From Syngnathus acus (lineage: Eukaryota > Chordata > Actinopteri > Syngnathiformes > Syngnathidae): a stretch of 64,000 bases of DNA. The stretch covers positions 6,199,956-6,263,955 of the forward strand of contig NC_051095.1 of the NCBI RefSeq assembly GCF_901709675.1. The letters are read 5' to 3'. Below, piece by piece: positions 51,885-64,000 of this stretch; the first letter of the stretch is position 1; the number at the start of each line of letters is the position of its first letter. The notes beneath the pieces are model-generated. The model saw only the letters and a list, made by a program, of their open reading frames with translations. It did no database searches and was not told the origin of the DNA. Both the position numbers and the translations under genes were made by a program.

Positions 51885-53046
51885 GGTTACACACTGTCTG
51901 GGGAACATCGGCTCATTTGGCTGTGATGTCTAACCTTAGTCGTTCTTTATTTGGCCTTCTGTTTCATTTGTCAGATTTATGCTACACTTATGTCCTAGTG
52001 AGACAACCAGGTGTGTGTGTCCTATTGACTGAAGGAATTCCCTTCAAGAGCTGTTCCAATGCTGACAAAGGTAGAAGGCCGCCCGCTGTCACTTTCATGA
52101 CTGCAAGAAAAAAGCCTGAGGCAACAGAAAGACAAAATAAACAGGAAAGGAGTGCATCCCTGAATGCAACATTGTGCAGTGTTAATGACAAAGTGCACTA
52201 AGCCAAGGAGCAAGTAGAAGCAGCGCTGTTGGGAACGCAAGACTCGACTCGTTTTGTGTGTCCGTAGCGCATGCATGGCCGCTTTCTGTGTCACGTGACT
52301 AGACCAGTAGTTGTTGCCATGGAGGCCGCTTGTGCCTTTAGTTTGGTGCAAGATGGAAGGCTCCATGGTAGATGACGTAGAAGCTTTAATTTGGTTTTCT
52401 TCCATTACTACTGCTGCCCTTAATTGAAGTGCTTATAGTTGGCCCGGTTCCTCTCTGTGCATTGTTCGGAATCTTCCGGTAGACTTGCGTTCATCCAAAC
52501 ACAGCGGCTGTTTGTAAAAAACGTGGCTCTCACCTGTTTGTTCCAACAATTTCCTGCATGTTGTCATGGGAACCAATCTGCTGACGGGTCCAGCACACAG
52601 CAGCCTCTTTGTTTTTCCACTCTGGCTGCATGTGTGCCTTTTTGTTATTGACTCGTTCTCTTGGATTCCATCAAGTTGCTGACGTGCAGCCTGCATGGCC
52701 GCCACTTGTGGATCAACATAGCCGCTACAAGCAGATGACTCAAATGATGCCCATCCGCCCGCCTCCCAGCGGCATTTATATCTTGAATAGATATTCCCCC
52801 CCCCACACGTTTTCAGCGCCTCACTCTTTGGCTATCGACATATTGACTGTGGCAAAGGAGCAGCGTTCCATTTGCCGCGCAGCCGGTGCTCTGCCTCATT
52901 AGCGTTACCAGCCTTTGGCCCGTCCTTCTGATCAAAAGGCAAAAGATGTGACTCCTCTAAATAATTGATCTCCCTCACGGTTGATGGATGGATGGATGCC
53001 CTTTTCAAACTTGTCCACACTGAATGGAGCGATGGACGGCACGGCA

Positions 53047-53060
53047 CCGCTAGGTGGCAG
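53047..53060 (+). promoter_or_regulatory. CTCF-like core motif
   Basis: CCGCTAGGTGGCAG, one difference from the core pattern. It has the same orientation as the motif at 51871. Confidence 0.4.
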
Positions 53061-54586
53061 CATTGCAGTGCACAGGGGCCACATACAAACGAGTGCTCCT
53101 GCCCCATCCCTTCATCTTCTCATCTATTACTGAGATGCTAATTAGCTGATTGATGAGACTTCGCTCCCCGTGACCCATTAATGACCTTTCGAAATGTAGG
53201 TCATTCTAAAATGACGATCGATGCTTTGCTCGTACTGGTGTACTATTAAATGTTGCCCTTCTTGGTTTTGTTTCCAGTGTGAGCTGTGTGTCCTCCCTGT
53301 AGCTTTACTTTTGTCCTCTTCAGCTAGCGTGAAAAATTACCATCAGCCTCCAAGGTTTTGATCGAGTCCTTTTTCATACTAGGCCACATCTCCTTTTAAG
53401 TGGTGTCTTTTTGTTAGCACCTTTGCTTTTTTTTTTCTCTATCTTTTAGACCTTTTCAGCTAGTCTAAATGCTATCCCAAGCACTGACCTACATTTAGAA
53501 CTTGTATTCTTTTTGTTTTCATTCAGAATTTACTATCGTTTTCTTCCTTGTCTCCTGGTTCAACTGTGTCTTTTACTTTCTCCAGTCCGTAAACCAAACA
53601 GTATGTTTACCATTCGTCATACTTTAAATAGACCCGCATACGGACTCGCAGATTGCAAGTTTCAATAATAATAATAATAATTAAATATTATTATTATCAT
53701 CATCATCATGCTGTTAAAAGGTGGATTCTGTGTGGTAAGCCCCCACCGAAGGCTCACATCTCCAAAAACATAGTCCTGGCACGATGGAAGCCCTGACCAC
53801 CTATCCTAGAATTGCCCCTGATATGCCAGAATTATTATGATCCATCATCCTATTTATTAGCAGGGTAAAGAAACGTGAGAGCTACTTTTTTTTCTTTATT
53901 CTCGCTCGCTCTGCAGCAAAAGAGGAAACCTTGGAATGCTGTGAAAATCATCGCCTCCTCTTGTTGCTTGCGTCATCTTTTTGTTGTTAAGGGCAACCAC
54001 AGGATGGAGTAGAATGCAGGAACGCTGTCACCTGAGCACTGTGTGTGTGTCCGTCCGTATGTATCATTCAAATAGCCTGAAATTTCACAAGCACGGCAGA
54101 ATGAGCTGTACTTGTGTTTATTTCAAGCGGGAAGCACGCAGGTGACCTCTGCCCGGGGCCAACAGTTGCTACCAAAGGGGACACATTTGTGATGAATGTG
54201 ATGCTTGTGCACATTTACGCAGCACTGTATCAAAATGTACCGACTAATGGAGGTCATGACATGCATTGGCGATCGATCGAGTAGTTTATTTTTTAATTAT
54301 TCGTTTGTTTGTTTGTCAACCATCTGCCATTTGGAATAACTTTTTTTTTGGAAGGTTAAGAAGACTGGAGGCTCAATTGAGTCCAAGGCTAAAAGATGTT
54401 AGTGACTGTAAATGTAATAGGAGAGCGGGGATGTCCATTCACTGTGTTGGGCTTGGATTCCTCATAAGCTCGTCGGGTTCTATAACAATTTTGACATGGA
54501 TTCTCAGCCGACATGCATTCATGATATCAGACTGGAGGGTAATTTTATAATTGGGCCTTTCAAAACATATCAAGGTGGGAGCTAAT

Positions 54587-54863
54587 GGCATTGGTGAAGC
54601 TAGGATTTTTTTTTCTGAGTGCAATGGCAATGGTCAAGGATATTTCAAACATCTAAACTTTTTTACGAGCCAAAGAATTCTTCGGAAAATGCGAATAAAG
54701 ATTCCTTACATATTACCGACGGGATGGGTGGAAATGTGGACAAAAAATACCTGTAAATATATCCAAATGTCAATTCTTTGGTCTGGCACCTGGGGAGTCA
54801 AGTATGTTTCCGGGAAGGGGGGGAACAATTGCCTCGCTACCCCCTTCTAGCTGAGCCAATGCC
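54587..54863. mobile_element. GGCAYTGG-type MITE, copy B (best preserved)
   Basis: The left end GGCATTGGTGAAGCTAGGAT and the reverse complement of the right end, GGCATTGGCTCAGCTA, form imperfect inverted repeats. Internal GGTCTGGCACCTGGGGAGTC is shared with copies A and C. No clear target-site duplication. Confidence 0.7.
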
Positions 54864-55299
54864 AAATAGGCACTTTAAAAAAAATGAAAAGACATAGTAG
54901 CTACAAACTTGTCTTTGTATTGAATTGCAGCGTTGTAATTGAAAGCTTTCAATGAAGGTCAACTCTGAAATCGAGGCAAATCTTCCATCTTGGCTGCATC
55001 TCCATTGCTTCGACAGTTATGAACCTCGCCGCATTAATGATCATTAATAATTGCTCGCTGCACAATACTCCCGTGCATTTGGATCTGCTTGCCGTGCGTG
55101 TGTACGTGCGCGTGCGCGCGCAACAGTTTAACCTCGGAACCGCAACAACTGAGGCTTTCTAATCGGTCTCTCACTCCTTCCTCCTCCACCCTGCAGCCTC
55201 GCTGTAGCCGCCTTCTCTCCCTCTCTCCATTTGTCTCTCTCTCCCCTCCTGCCTGCTTGCTTGCCTCCGCTCTTGCGTCCTGATCCGACTCGTTTCTGA

Positions 55300-55437
55300 C
55301 ACCGCGAGCACTACGCCGCCGCGAAGCAGAGCACCAGGGGCATAGGAGGAGGAGGTGCAGGAGGAGAGGGCCCCGGTAGCGAGAAGTCGGAACCGGCCAA
55401 CGAGCGCGCGCGCTCGCGCGTGGCAGGTTGGCGAAAG
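55300..55437 (+). other. Inferred 5' non-coding exon of dgkh
   Basis: GC-rich, CpG-rich sequence (GCGCGCGCGCTCGCGCG) ends in the donor GCGAAAG|GTAAGC. It precedes the coding exon, which has its own acceptor at 55823. The left edge is unknown. Confidence 0.45.
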
Positions 55438-55886
55438 GTAAGCCGACTGTGCCCTTGGGTCCACGGTGAGTTGCCGAATTGAGCGACGGTGGCTTGATTC
55501 CGAAGCGGCTTGATTCCGCCACTTGAAACGAGCCGCTTGCCTTCGACGTGCAGGGCGGGATGGGGGATCGAAAGCGCGCGTGGATCTGCCAGCAGGCTAC
55601 ATTGCTACGAGAGTCATTTTCCTTCCGTCTTTGCCCATCATCATCGTCATTATCGTCGTCGTCCTCATTATCACCACATATGTCGCCATCCTAAAGGGCT
55701 GTTCTGTAGGTCAAAAACGGAGGAACTTCCTGTACAGGAAAAGGTTTGTGTGCGTGTGCATGTGTATAAGCTACGATGCGCGGTGAGCGCAACTGATGCT
55801 CCATTTCGTCACCTCATCTGCAGTTGGTGCCGGATCGAGCCTGACCAAGTGGACCTCATCCCAAATCTTTCCAAGCCCCCTCCACC

Positions 55887-58800
55887 ATGGCTTCCAAACT
55901 GAACCCCAACGTGCTCTACGTGGCCGAGCCCAGCGAGTCGGCCCAAGCGGATGGCGAGAGGACACCTCTTGTAAGTTCCGTTTTAAGACTTGCATTTAAA
56001 GCCACACTGACAAAGCCCCAAACTCAACTGCTATTCGTAACATCTCTCTGTGTGATGCATGATGCCTCCTGTGGTTGAACAAAACAAAATGCTGTACAAG
56101 CTCATGGACAAGCCACAGTATCACTTATTTGTTAAACCTTTAGTTTTCCAAGTACGGCAACTGAGAACATTCTCATTCGGAATGCGTACCTGGTAATTGA
56201 CTGCAGAGAAAGTGAAAGCAAAAGCAAACCAAATACAGGTGACAAACAGAACGTTGGTTGCATAGTTTCATAATAAGAAAATTACATTGCATCATCGCAA
56301 TAAATAAAAGGTTCCAAACAGGCTACTGTCAGGTGAAGGTGAGAAATAGAACGCGAAATCCGGTTTGTGCTGGAGGCGCTTGGCACCCAGAGCAGACGGG
56401 CAACTTTTTTTCTTTTTTTTTTTTTTGCTGGTACGCTTGCAGGCCGGCGATGCGGGAGACGAGTCTTCCGACAGCGACGGTGAGCAAGAGGAGACGTCGC
56501 ACAAGCTCATCCGCAAAGTGTCCACTTCAGGACAGATGCGGGCCAAGGTAGGCGCATTTTAAATTGAGAACGCCCCAAAGTCTTTTTTTTTTTTTGCGAC
56601 AGGACTACATCAGACACGTTCTATTATCTGTCATGTGGCCAAGTTTTCTCCATTAATACTCTCTGGGCCAGCTTTTACTGTAAAGCATGAACGGAAACTC
56701 TTGTCATATGAATCATTAATCATGAAGTGAAGCACCATTCGATCCACTCCACTCAGGCAAGCTCAATGTCATGGTGTCAATCTATCACCGCTATCAAACG
56801 TTTGCTGTAAATCACATTCAGATCAGAAACAGCATCCCGCTGCCTGTTGCCATGGCGACCGGCGGGCGGACGGGATATTTTTGTGGGATTTTTGCCCCGG
56901 TGAGGCTGACCTTGATAGAGAAATGAAAAGGCGATTGAATGAGAAATGTGGGCAATTTTGGCATGATGTCAAGCCATGCCAGGGCTGGACTTGGCCTCTG
57001 GCGTGCCCGCTGGGCCGCTTTGTGATTGGGCCCGCAGCAGTTTGTCCTTAAACTGTCAGGTTGTGACCAAACGCTCAACCTGCTTGTATGACTTGAATCC
57101 ATACTTATGTTTTCTGACCATGTCCAAGGAAAATGTGTCTCCTCATCCTCCTCTGCTTTGCGCTCACTCGCTTCAGGCTCCATTACATAAGGTTTCACAC
57201 TCTTCTTTTTTTTTTTTGCTCCTTCTCACGTGTTTCACTTTTGTAGCCCAAGTATGCTTTTATTGGTGTGCGACGCAAATGCAAACATGCAGGAATGTCA
57301 AGTCAACTTTGTCGCGGAAAAAAAACTACACACATGCAAGCCCAAGTATTTATTTTTATTGTTTATTTAGTTTTATTATTTTATCATTTATTTGTTATTT
57401 ATTAAAGATATAGATAAAGACATAAACTTCTATTTCTATTTTTTGAAAACCTACAAGTTAATTGGCTGACCGTAAAAGGATGTACTTGAAGGAAAAAAAA
57501 CCCCATCAATGATCGCTTATTGGGGATTGTTTCTGGGAAAATATATTGACAGACCTGCATCTATGCATATTCTTCTTCCGGATGATTTTTGTCTTTTGCA
57601 CTCTTTCTCCCCCCCTCTCCTCCTATAGCTGAAGAGAGAGTATTTCTGTCTTTTGGGTTGCGTCGATCCTTTTGCCCTCCCAGTGAGACCGTTGTCGTTT
57701 TAATTGCCTCGCGTCCGGCGGAGCTCCAAAGTGGCCTACTGAACTGCTTGGAAATCTTTGTTGGCGCTATGAGAGAGTCAAACAAACGTATATGTTGCTC
57801 CAAATGCGGCAGGAGAGCGCCACTTTCCCAGAGTTATTCTGGCCTCATCGCATTTGTTCACTTTTATCTTCATCTCGCTCGCCTGCTATAGCGCACCACT
57901 CGATGCGCGTGTGGGTGTCGAATGTAGCCAAGATGAGGACGAGTTCGAGGTGCGCGTGTGGGTTGGCGAAAGCAGCGCACACGCCGTTGTGTGGGATCGC
58001 CAACGTCGCGCCCGTGTGTCTTTTTGTGTGCACGCTTTGATTTATGCCCCCCGGCTGGATGCGATAGCGTCGCAGAGCTATACGCCGGGTTCGATATATA
58101 GCGAAAGAAGGGGGAGACAGACAAAGAGACAAAAGGCTGGAGGTGGGAGATATTGTCCTACTGGAAAAAGTACACCGTTCAACACCTACAGGTGTTCATT
58201 TTTATACTAGCGCAAAGTGTCTAAGTAACATTTACGTAAACATAGGCTACACACTATAAATGTTGAACGTTCAACACACACGTGCGCACACACACACACA
58301 CACACACGACAAAGTGCAGTGTTGAGTATTTAGATTAACACAAATGCCTTACTGCCTTAAACACAATACAAGATTTCAATTCCATCCGTCCGTCCGTCCA
58401 TCCATCCATCCATCCATGGTTTCAATTTCCACTCCAATTAGAGTCGAAACCAGATGACCCCTCATTTTAACACTTAACGAGCTTTTTTTTTTTTTTATAA
58501 CCGAGTGGTGTTAACGCGACACCGATATTCTGTTTATGACACCGTCGACCAACTCTCGACATTTGCGGCACATCAATGTCATTTTTACGATTTGGATTAT
58601 TGGGCCTTCGCTCCGCCGTGTTCTGCTCACACGTCTTCTTGTCCTTCACGTCCTTCTCTTGTACCCATCCCGTCTTGTCCCTAAGCTCCCGCTGCGACAT
58701 CCCTTTTTATTCTCTCCTTGTTCTTCCCTTGTGTCATTCTCTTGACTTTTTTCGTCTTTTCCCACTCGGTCACGCCCCGTCCTTTCTCCTCCCATAAGAT

Positions 58801-61800
58801 CTCCTCCGCCTACCCATTAACGGGGGCCGCGCGCGAGCGAGACAAAAATACCGCTAATGAGCTATCTTCGGCGCCTGCGTCGAACCGGTGACATGCACTC
58901 ACTTTGTAAAAAGCGCTAATGACAACGAAAAGAACGATGTCTCCCGCCCTTGCCCATGTGCTGAACTCAAAACGACTGCTCTCAGTCGGGACCGCTGATG
59001 CGTTTGCGTCATCGCTAATGACCTGACTTGTGTTTTTGTAGCCATCCCAACAACTGCAATCGATAACTGGCGTGTGTGTACGCGTGCCGGTTGCGTGCGT
59101 GTGTTTGTATCGATCACTCTCCATCTCCCGTTTGATACCTAATGGAGGCTGACAGCGCAATGTTTGTTTAGAACAGGAGCGACTGCACATTGCATTTTGA
59201 ATCGCAACAAAGCGTCCGGGGTCATCTCGCTCGGCCGGGAAAGGAGAGTTCCAAATTCATGAGCAGAATCCAAAAAGGCGCACTAAATTATATGGCAGCC
59301 CCTGCACTTGTTTTTCTTTCAAGTGTGCAATCCGGGTAACGAGGCCACACAAATCTTTTGCAGTCGCAAAGCGCTTGCAGGCCGCCAAGCGGGCAACCAC
59401 ATCCTTCCAATGCGAAGCTTCTGCTCATCATATATTTGGAGCGACTCTTTTACGAACCCTTTGCTTACGTTTTTGGGGCGTTTGTTTCACAGAAAGTGGA
59501 ACGTTGAAAAGGTGTCTGCAATTGTCATTACGATGGTGCCTTTAATCCTGGCCCGCGCCAGACTGAGCAGATATGAAAAATCTGATTACTTTATGGAACC
59601 TGTTGATGATAGATGTTAGCAAGGCCCAATAAGCAGGTCATGCCTCCAAAAGTGTCAACAAATGATATTGACGGAGGAAAGAATGTGGCCACTGTCTTGC
59701 CCAATCCGAGTTTGACTGATAAATTAGCAAAATATTTGAAAGGTGATGTAGCTAGATAGTTGCTAGGTCCAAAAATGTTCTTTGCATCCTCAATGACTCG
59801 TGTACCCCTAAAATTTTCATGAGGTTTAAAATGCTGTGACATGATTTGATATATCCCTCAAATGCACATGATTTTTAATTTTTTTTTTTTGCTCCATCAC
59901 AAACACAATTCTTGTCACATTCAATAACAACATGCTAATCACATCAGGACATTCGGGACAAGCGGCTGTCATCACTTTTCCTTTTCCTGTGTGTGTGTTT
60001 GTATGTGTGTGTGCGCGCGTAGGGATTATGCAGCGGCGCACCAGATTTGGTCCGTATGCTCTGACGAATCCCCCCACACTCCATCCTCCCTCCTCCCGTC
60101 ACTGGCAGGAGATTATGTGTCCTTTCACGCACAAACCCTACAGGCACAATCCCAAAAAGGGGATGATAGTACGAAATTACATTAACAGTAAAAACGTGGC
60201 GGAACTTGACTCGTGTGTGTGTGTGTGCGTGTGTGTGTGTGTGTGTGCGCGTGTGTGTGTGTGACAGCGTAGACACTCATCCGTTTCTTTTCCTGTACAA
60301 GTCATGTGTGCTTGTGTGTGCGTGTGTGTGTGTCTATAAATACATCCACGGGGGTGCATGAGACAGGATGTGGTCGCCATGGTGCAAAGTCCTCCCACGC
60401 CTTGTTTTAACTGCGCCTCCGTGCTAGCGGTCAGAGCTACATGTTTGTGGGGCGTGTCTATTTCAAGCCTCCTAAATATTTGTTCTCTCTCTCTTTGTGC
60501 ACCCCGCCGGGCAACACACACGTCCCGGACTGGTGGGACTGGAAAATCGTGGGCAAGCGTGTGTGAAAAGATCGCAGTCCCTGCATTTTATTAATAAGCA
60601 GCTACTGAACAAAATAAGCAGCACCGCCCAGAATAGAAACTTTTCAATCCTTATAGATCCAAGTTGACTCAGCTTTTGTTGCAAATTTCACATTTTCCAT
60701 TTAAACTGTCAAAATGATGGATAAAGCAATTGATCACTAATGATGAAAAAACGGCACGTAAACGTAATAATAAGCCAACACAATAGTATTGTCATGAAAT
60801 ATAACTTTTAAATGTAAAGTAACTAGTAATTTGAAATATATTACATTTTCGAAGGCCAACATTACAATTGAGTGTATGTTCAAGTAAAGTTTATCAAACA
60901 CAGCAAAGAAAATTATTAAATATTATATAAAATTATATATAAAAGTATTTTGCATCATATCATAAAATGGCCAGATGATAGTGAGAAGAGAATTTTTTTT
61001 TTTTTTTTTGTCTGTGTAAAACAATAAATTGGAGCCCACAAGTCACTATGTTTTCAAGTCCGCCATACAAAAGGCTGACTTCTGAAATGATGGGTTTATT
61101 TTAGAGGAAGTGTGAGAGGCCTGCAGGACGAGTGAGTCGCTGGCTTTGAACTCATTAAAATAAAAAACCAGAACAACAAGACACACCTACGCTGTAGGGG
61201 TGTGGTGTGTGTGTGTGTGTGTGTGTGTGTGTCCGTTCAGGTAGGAGCTTATTTCCTTGTGGCTATAAATATTCTTGGTGGAACCTGTCTGACCGGCACT
61301 GATAGTAAACATGCAAACACTGAAAGGGGGTGGGGCTTCCAGCATACCTGAGGGGGTGTTGCCAATACGCAAGGTGCGAGAGGCAGGAAGTGGTAGTGGC
61401 CACGTATTGTTTGAGGAGCCGCTAGTGTACAAAGTAAGTTGCGAGCTAGTCCGGTCCGGGCGGGTTAGGAAGCAGCAGCTTGAGAGCCGTCGTGTGTTGT
61501 TTCATCATTTTGGGTGAGATTAGTTAGTTTTTGGGTGAGTGAAAAAAAACGAGCCGGCCCGCTGAGGTCCATCCTACCGATGCTAGCCCTCTGCCCAGCG
61601 AGCGGGTGCTGCTTGGCTCCTGTGTGGTTCCGACGCAAGGGAGAGCGGCTGGGTGAGGATGAGCGACCGGAACCCCTTTTGGCCCAGAGCTGCTGCTCCG
61701 TGCAAGAGGTCAGTGCCACCGTAGTGACGGGGAGCGAGGTTTCGTTACTTTGGACCCATTCTGTGTGCTTGTGCCATGTTGGAACAAAGTCCAAGCTGCC

Positions 61801-64000
61801 ATAAAGGGGAATGCTGTCAAATCGCCTCCGGCGCTCAACTCATTCTCCCTGACACTTTGACAAGTGCCACTTTCTGAGTGACAGTACTTTGGACCCCCCC
61901 CTCACACACACATCACACACATATTGACCAATTTGATGGGCCCGTGATGATCACTGATGGCAGACAGATTACGACCAGTGTTGTTTTTTTCTTTGTGGAA
62001 AGCCACCATTGCTGACTGTTGTCGGGCACTGTGTAGCTAAGATTTTTTTTTTCCTTTCGGAGAGGATATCCACAAAACCAAATAAGATTTTTTTTTGTAC
62101 ACTTTTTTTTTCTTCAACAAAACGTTGAAATGTGGAAGAATATTCCTGGAAAATATCTGGAAATACCTAAAAGTCAATTATCTGGCTTGGCATTTGGGGG
62201 AGGGGTCCAAGCATATCTCGGGGGAGCCCCCCCCCCCCTTGCTCCGCCAGTGTCGTCAAGAGAGTTTGCAAAGTGGCCTGATAGATAAAGCACTCGCCCC
62301 CCCCCCCCTCGAATTAATGACCCATAGTGCGCAATCTCTTTACAAAGAAGGAAGCAGCCACAGCTTCCCAGTCATGTCTTCCCTTTTATTTGTGTGCACA
62401 GAAGAGCGTGAAAGAGGGAAACCTGTTGAAGCAGACAAGTTCCTTCCAAAGATGGAAGCGCCGCTACTTCAAGCTCCGAGGGAGGACGCTCTACTACGCC
62501 AAGGACTGTAAGGTAACGACGTCTGCAAAGAAAAAGAAATCATGTTCGGAATTGCTGTCAAATTGTCGTTGTTGTTGCAGAGAGCAATTTTAACCTGTTG
62601 TCATTTTCTTTCTTTAGTCTCTTATTTTCGACGAGGTGGACTTGTCAGACGCCAGCGTGGCCGAAACCGGCACCAAGAACGTCAACAACAGCTTCACAGT
62701 GAGAGAGACCCGAATGTTGCCGATGACCGTGAGGCCGCATTGCTAAGGTGCCGTCCGTCATCTTTGGCAGGTGATCACTCCTTTTCGCAAATTGATGCTG
62801 TGCGCCGAGAACAGAAAGGAAATGGAAGACTGGATCGGGGCACTCAGATCTGTCCAGAAGTGGGAAATCTATGAGGTGAGCGAGCCCTCCCTCCATTGGA
62901 GCGGCCTGTTGGACTCTTTCTTCATTCATTACGTTCTCCACATGAGAGCACGTTTGATGAAGGCTTCCCTCTCGGTGCAGGCCAGCCAGTTCAACGTGGA
63001 GCATTTTTCGGGCATGCACAACTGGTACGCCTGCTCGCACGCCCGGCCCACCTTCTGCAATGTCTGCCGGGAAGCTCTGCCGGGCGTCACCTCTCACGGC
63101 CTTTCTTGCGAAGGTACACACGCGGACTTTTTTTATTATTATTTTTTTTTTCCCACGAAAGTGAACGCATTTTTCCTCTCTGTCCTCCCAAAGTGTGCAA
63201 GTTTAAGGCTCACAAGCGCTGCGCCGTTCGCTCCACCAACAACTGCAAGTGGACGACGCTGGTTTCCATCGGCAACGATATCATGGAAGATGAGGACGGG
63301 GTGTGTTGTTGTGGTTTCCCGCGACCTTTTTTCTAACCGGGCTGGAATGTGCTCACACGGTGCTTTCCCCCAGGTGGCCATGCCCCACCAGTGGCTGGAA
63401 GGCAACCTGCCCGTCAGCGCCAAGTGCGTGGTGTGCGACAAGAACTGCGGGAGCGTGCGGCGGCTGCAGGACTGGCGCTGCCTCTGGTGCAAGGCCATCG
63501 TAAGAGCGATCATCCCGGCATTTTTGCCAAACCAAAACGATCGTGGCAAAGAATGAGAAAATATGCTACGTGATGCGAACTCCATCCCACGCTTGTGTTT
63601 AACAAGGTGTGTGTTGGCGTTGGGTATTTTGGTCGCGCATGTGAGATCCTCACGCTTGAATAAGTGCTCACACACACACACGCAAAAGTCCCACACTGGT
63701 ATTTGCAAAGGTTCGTCAAGTGTCATCGATTTGCATTTGTGCACTGGAATGCGGAGACGACCGCACTTATCTGTACACGCCAGGTCCACAACAGTTGTAA
63801 AGAGCAAATGGGAAAAGTGTGTCCCCTGGGTCAGTGTCGAGTGTCCATCATCCCTCCTACTGCACTTAACAGCATCGACTCTGACGGTGAGAGGCCTCTC
63901 GCGCACGCTTCGTCCCGCCCTCGACCTTTCCAGTTTATCAACCCGCTGCATGTTAGGATTCTGGAAGGCCACGTCGGCGTCCTGCTCCAGTCCTCTCCTG
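55887..64000 (+). CDS. dgkh: Diacylglycerol kinase eta-like (type II DGK), 5' portion
   Basis: Partial, about 333 residues; it continues past the right edge. Exons: 55887-55970, 56443-56547, 62402-62512, 62618-62698, 62771-62875, 62981-63113, 63194-63300, 63374-63499, 63784-63886, 63957-64000 onward. The enzyme phosphorylates diacylglycerol to phosphatidic acid. A short N-terminus with an acidic stretch leads to [15 protein letters not shown]. The PH domain (about 64-162) reads [20 protein letters not shown] to [13 protein letters not shown]. Two C1 domains follow, [20 protein letters not shown] and [18 protein letters not shown], each with its Cys/His set. The sequence ends as the catalytic domain begins ([19 protein letters not shown]). 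[11 protein letters not shown] and EDEDGVAMPHQW favour eta over delta; NSIDSDGFWKA is delta-like. Kappa is not excluded, since DGKK neighbours CCNB3 in human. The 5.9-kb intron 2 carries MITE copy C. Confidence 0.9.
56976..57045 (+). mobile_element. Possible fragment of a fish DNA transposon end
   Basis: CCAGGGCTGGACTTGGCCTC followed by CTGGGCCGC resembles a common fish repeat end (CAGGGCTGGACTGGCC). The opposite end was not found. In dgkh intron 2. Confidence 0.3.
60211..60262 (+). repeat. GT microsatellite
   Basis: (GT)n with GC interruptions. Similar runs occur at 58285-58308 (CA), 59988-60019 (GT) and 61202-61232 (GT), all in dgkh intron 2. Confidence 0.88.
62025..62252. mobile_element. 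GGCAYTGG-type MITE, copy C
   Basis: The left end GGCACTGTGTAGCTAAGATT aligns with GGCATTGGTGAAGCTAGGAT of copy B. The right end GCTCCGCCAGTG is the inverted partner. A C run (62227-62238) and CTTGGCATTTGGGGGAGGGG match the interior of the other copies. It ends 149 bases before dgkh exon 3. Confidence 0.65.

Larger units (their letters stand above)
51234..54586. other. Intergenic between gpr12 and dgkh
   Basis: No gene recognised. Short simple repeats occur: (AAT)n then (CAT)n at 53668-53709 and (GGAT)n near 52982. It includes two CTCF-like motifs listed separately. Confidence 0.5.

Overview
The window reads as a vertebrate nuclear locus, most likely from a compact-genome ray-finned (percomorph-like) fish. 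Genes are split by short GT-AG introns with conserved phases. The space between them holds CA/GA/TA microsatellites, AGAT/GGAC tetranucleotide arrays, hAT-type DNA transposons, a tRNA-derived SINE, L2-like LINE relics and solo LTRs. There are no operons, Shine-Dalgarno sites or CRISPR arrays. I cannot name the species from sequence alone.

Layout: (1) 1-2504, + strand: the 3' part of a formin, best matched to FHDC1, whose last large exon encodes a basic, Ser/Pro-rich tail with 18-bp repeats. (2) 3817-4065, - strand: a small putative exon rich in amphipathic helices that may belong to an A-kinase anchoring protein. (3) 5300-8502, +: a complete cyclin B3 gene with paired CCAAT boxes upstream, a destruction box and one GC-AG intron. 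(4) 8.5-30.8 kb: about 22 kb with no recognisable gene. It holds two solo LTRs of one family, three L2-like reverse transcriptase fragments, degenerate hAT pieces, microsatellites, a long imperfect hairpin and a chain of three phase-compatible candidate exons that I cannot assign. (5) 31092-34003, +: a complete 5-HT2 family serotonin receptor, closest to 5-HT2C. (6) 36.4-44.9 kb, +: a complete WASF3 (WAVE3) gene with a cluster of nested mobile elements in its first coding intron. (7) 46349-47155: a hAT element with perfect 8-bp target-site duplications and a relic of the transposase BED finger. (8) 48359-49396, -: a complete GPR12-like orphan receptor in one coding exon. (9) 55.3-64.0 kb, +: the 5' part of a type II diacylglycerol kinase, best matched to DGKH. 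It covers the N-terminus, PH domain, both C1 domains and the start of the catalytic domain, and runs off the window.

The neighbourhood combines gene sets that are separate in humans. WASF3-GPR12 and DGKH are human chromosome 13 genes, CCNB3 and HTR2C are X-linked, and FHDC1 is on chromosome 4. The genes do not form one pathway. They are actin regulators (FHDC1, WASF3), a meiotic/mitotic cyclin, two G-protein-coupled receptors and a lipid kinase that acts downstream of Gq signalling such as that of 5-HT2 receptors. I found no convincing new biological system. The most interesting items are the unassigned exon chain, the AKAP-like exon, a small non-autonomous transposon family with four copies in the right half, and a set of CTCF-like motifs arranged convergently around the serotonin receptor.
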